NCBI GenBank assembly: GCA_037968995.1
Contig: JBBKWP010000123.1
Coordinates: forward strand, 1-6,954
Length of the DNA: 6,954 bases
From: JAEXNA01 sp037968995
GTDB taxonomy: Bacteria > Vulcanimicrobiota > Xenobia > Xenobiales > JADMJV01
Direction: 5' to 3'
This document shows positions 6,471-6,954 of the stretch, piece by piece. The position numbers were made by a program, and so were the translations under genes. Below the pieces are notes generated by a model. The model did not search any database. It saw only the letters and a list, made by a program, of their open reading frames with translations, and was not told the origin of the DNA. Position 1 is the first letter of the stretch, and every line of letters starts with the position of its first letter.

Positions 6471-6954
6471 TACTTCGCCAATTTTGTGGCTACAAGCCGC
6501 TGGATAATGATTTTTGATTTTGGCGCGAGAGAGAACTGGAGTGAACCCGTTCCTTTGGGAAAAATGGCGGTCATGGTCGCGGAAGTCGGTGCTAGTCCCT
6601 GGGTCGTGGCCGGAGCACTCGCCACTCGCTGCTTCCCGATGAGCAATCCAGCATCGCCCGTGCCGGTCTCGGCGCGATAGGTGATTTCGATGCGCACCGT
6701 TTCTCCGATATCGAAACTGTCGAGCGGCATTTCAAATTCGGCGAATTCCTTGGAGCTTTCCAAGATGTATCCGCTACCCTCTCGAGCGACTTTCCCGCCG
6801 CCGGACTTAGGGTTGATCGTGCCAAGCTTGGCCGCGACGAATTGGAAAGTCGTCTTGCTGGCTCCCGCTTCGGTGGTCGTCGGTTTCGCGTGCGCTGGCT
6901 GAAGACCGGGAGCCAGAAGGGCGATGGTCAGGGCGAAACTGGTTAGAGTTTTTC
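6470..6954 (-). CDS. Sec-exported small protein of unknown function, 5' end outside window
   Basis: The frame is open to the right edge: 160 residues plus stop are visible and the initiation codon lies just beyond, probably by a few codons since the visible part starts KTLTSFALTIALLAPG. That is a signal peptide (basic residue, hydrophobic core, cleavage likely at AHA-KP, visible residues 20-24). The mature part, about 138 residues, is predicted by eye to be mostly beta strands (TTFQFVAAKLG, TVRIEITYRAETG, GSLQFSLAPKSKIIIQRLVATKL) and has no cysteine. The last segment recalls jelly-roll or carbohydrate-binding-like sandwiches, but I assign no family. A TTG at 6763 could open a shorter frame, which would discard the signal peptide and is not the true start. 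The stop overlaps the PilV-like ATG by one base, tying it to the pilin operon. Confidence 0.75.
   Translation of the reverse strand, partial: KTLTSFALTIALLAPGLQPAHAKPTTTEAGASKTTFQFVAAKLGTINPKSGGGKVAREGSGYILESSKEFAEFEMPLDSFDIGETVRIEITYRAETGTGDAGLLIGKQRVASAPATTQGLAPTSATMTAIFPKGTGSLQFSLAPKSKIIIQRLVATKLAK

Noticed and set aside
6470..6763. Short 97-residue protein starting at TTG 6763
   Set aside because: The same frame stays open to the window edge and encodes a signal peptide upstream, so the TTG is internal.

Overview
This 6,954-base window comes from a diderm-type bacterium, judging by a type IV pilus minor-pilin cluster and a Sec-exported protein. GC content is moderately high by eye. Nothing here fixes the phylum. 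The mix of PilV/PilW-like minor pilins with a large PilX-type protein resembling the DUF4900 family suggests a lineage outside the classic Pseudomonas/Neisseria model species, but that is inference.

Layout, left to right. (1) 1-600, minus strand: the first 200 codons of an unrecognised gene that leaves the window on the left. (2) 601-669: a short divergent intergenic region. (3) 670-2346, plus strand: the only plus-strand gene, an acidic, helical 558-residue cytoplasmic protein. It has a four-cysteine zinc ribbon inserted between what look like the third and fourth copies of an internal helical repeat. (4) 2343-2968, minus strand: a type II toxin-antitoxin pair (Phd/YefM-like antitoxin, PIN/VapC toxin) with an ATGA overlap. 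It has its own sigma70-type promoter, placed so that the mRNA should be nearly or fully leaderless. (5) 3016-3450, minus strand: a CheY-like single-domain response regulator. (6) 3451-3592: intergenic, with a 15-bp hairpin that probably ends the pilin operon. (7) 3593-6954, minus strand: a tightly packed four-gene operon read right to left. It encodes a Sec-secreted small protein (start codon just outside the window), a PilV-like pseudopilin, a PilW/GspJ-like pseudopilin and a large PilX-like protein. Junctions are 1-nt overlap, 17-nt overlap and 12-nt gap.

The operon probably supplies minor pilins or priming and tip components for a type IV pilus or related secretion filament whose core machinery is encoded elsewhere. 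The response regulator next door could connect pilus function to a histidine kinase, but no kinase is in the window. The toxin-antitoxin pair is self-contained and tail-to-tail with the zinc-ribbon gene; their stop codons share the bases TTAA. There are no RNA genes, insertion sequences or CRISPR arrays. The least explained parts are the repeat/zinc-ribbon protein, the truncated left-edge gene and the secreted protein heading the pilin operon.
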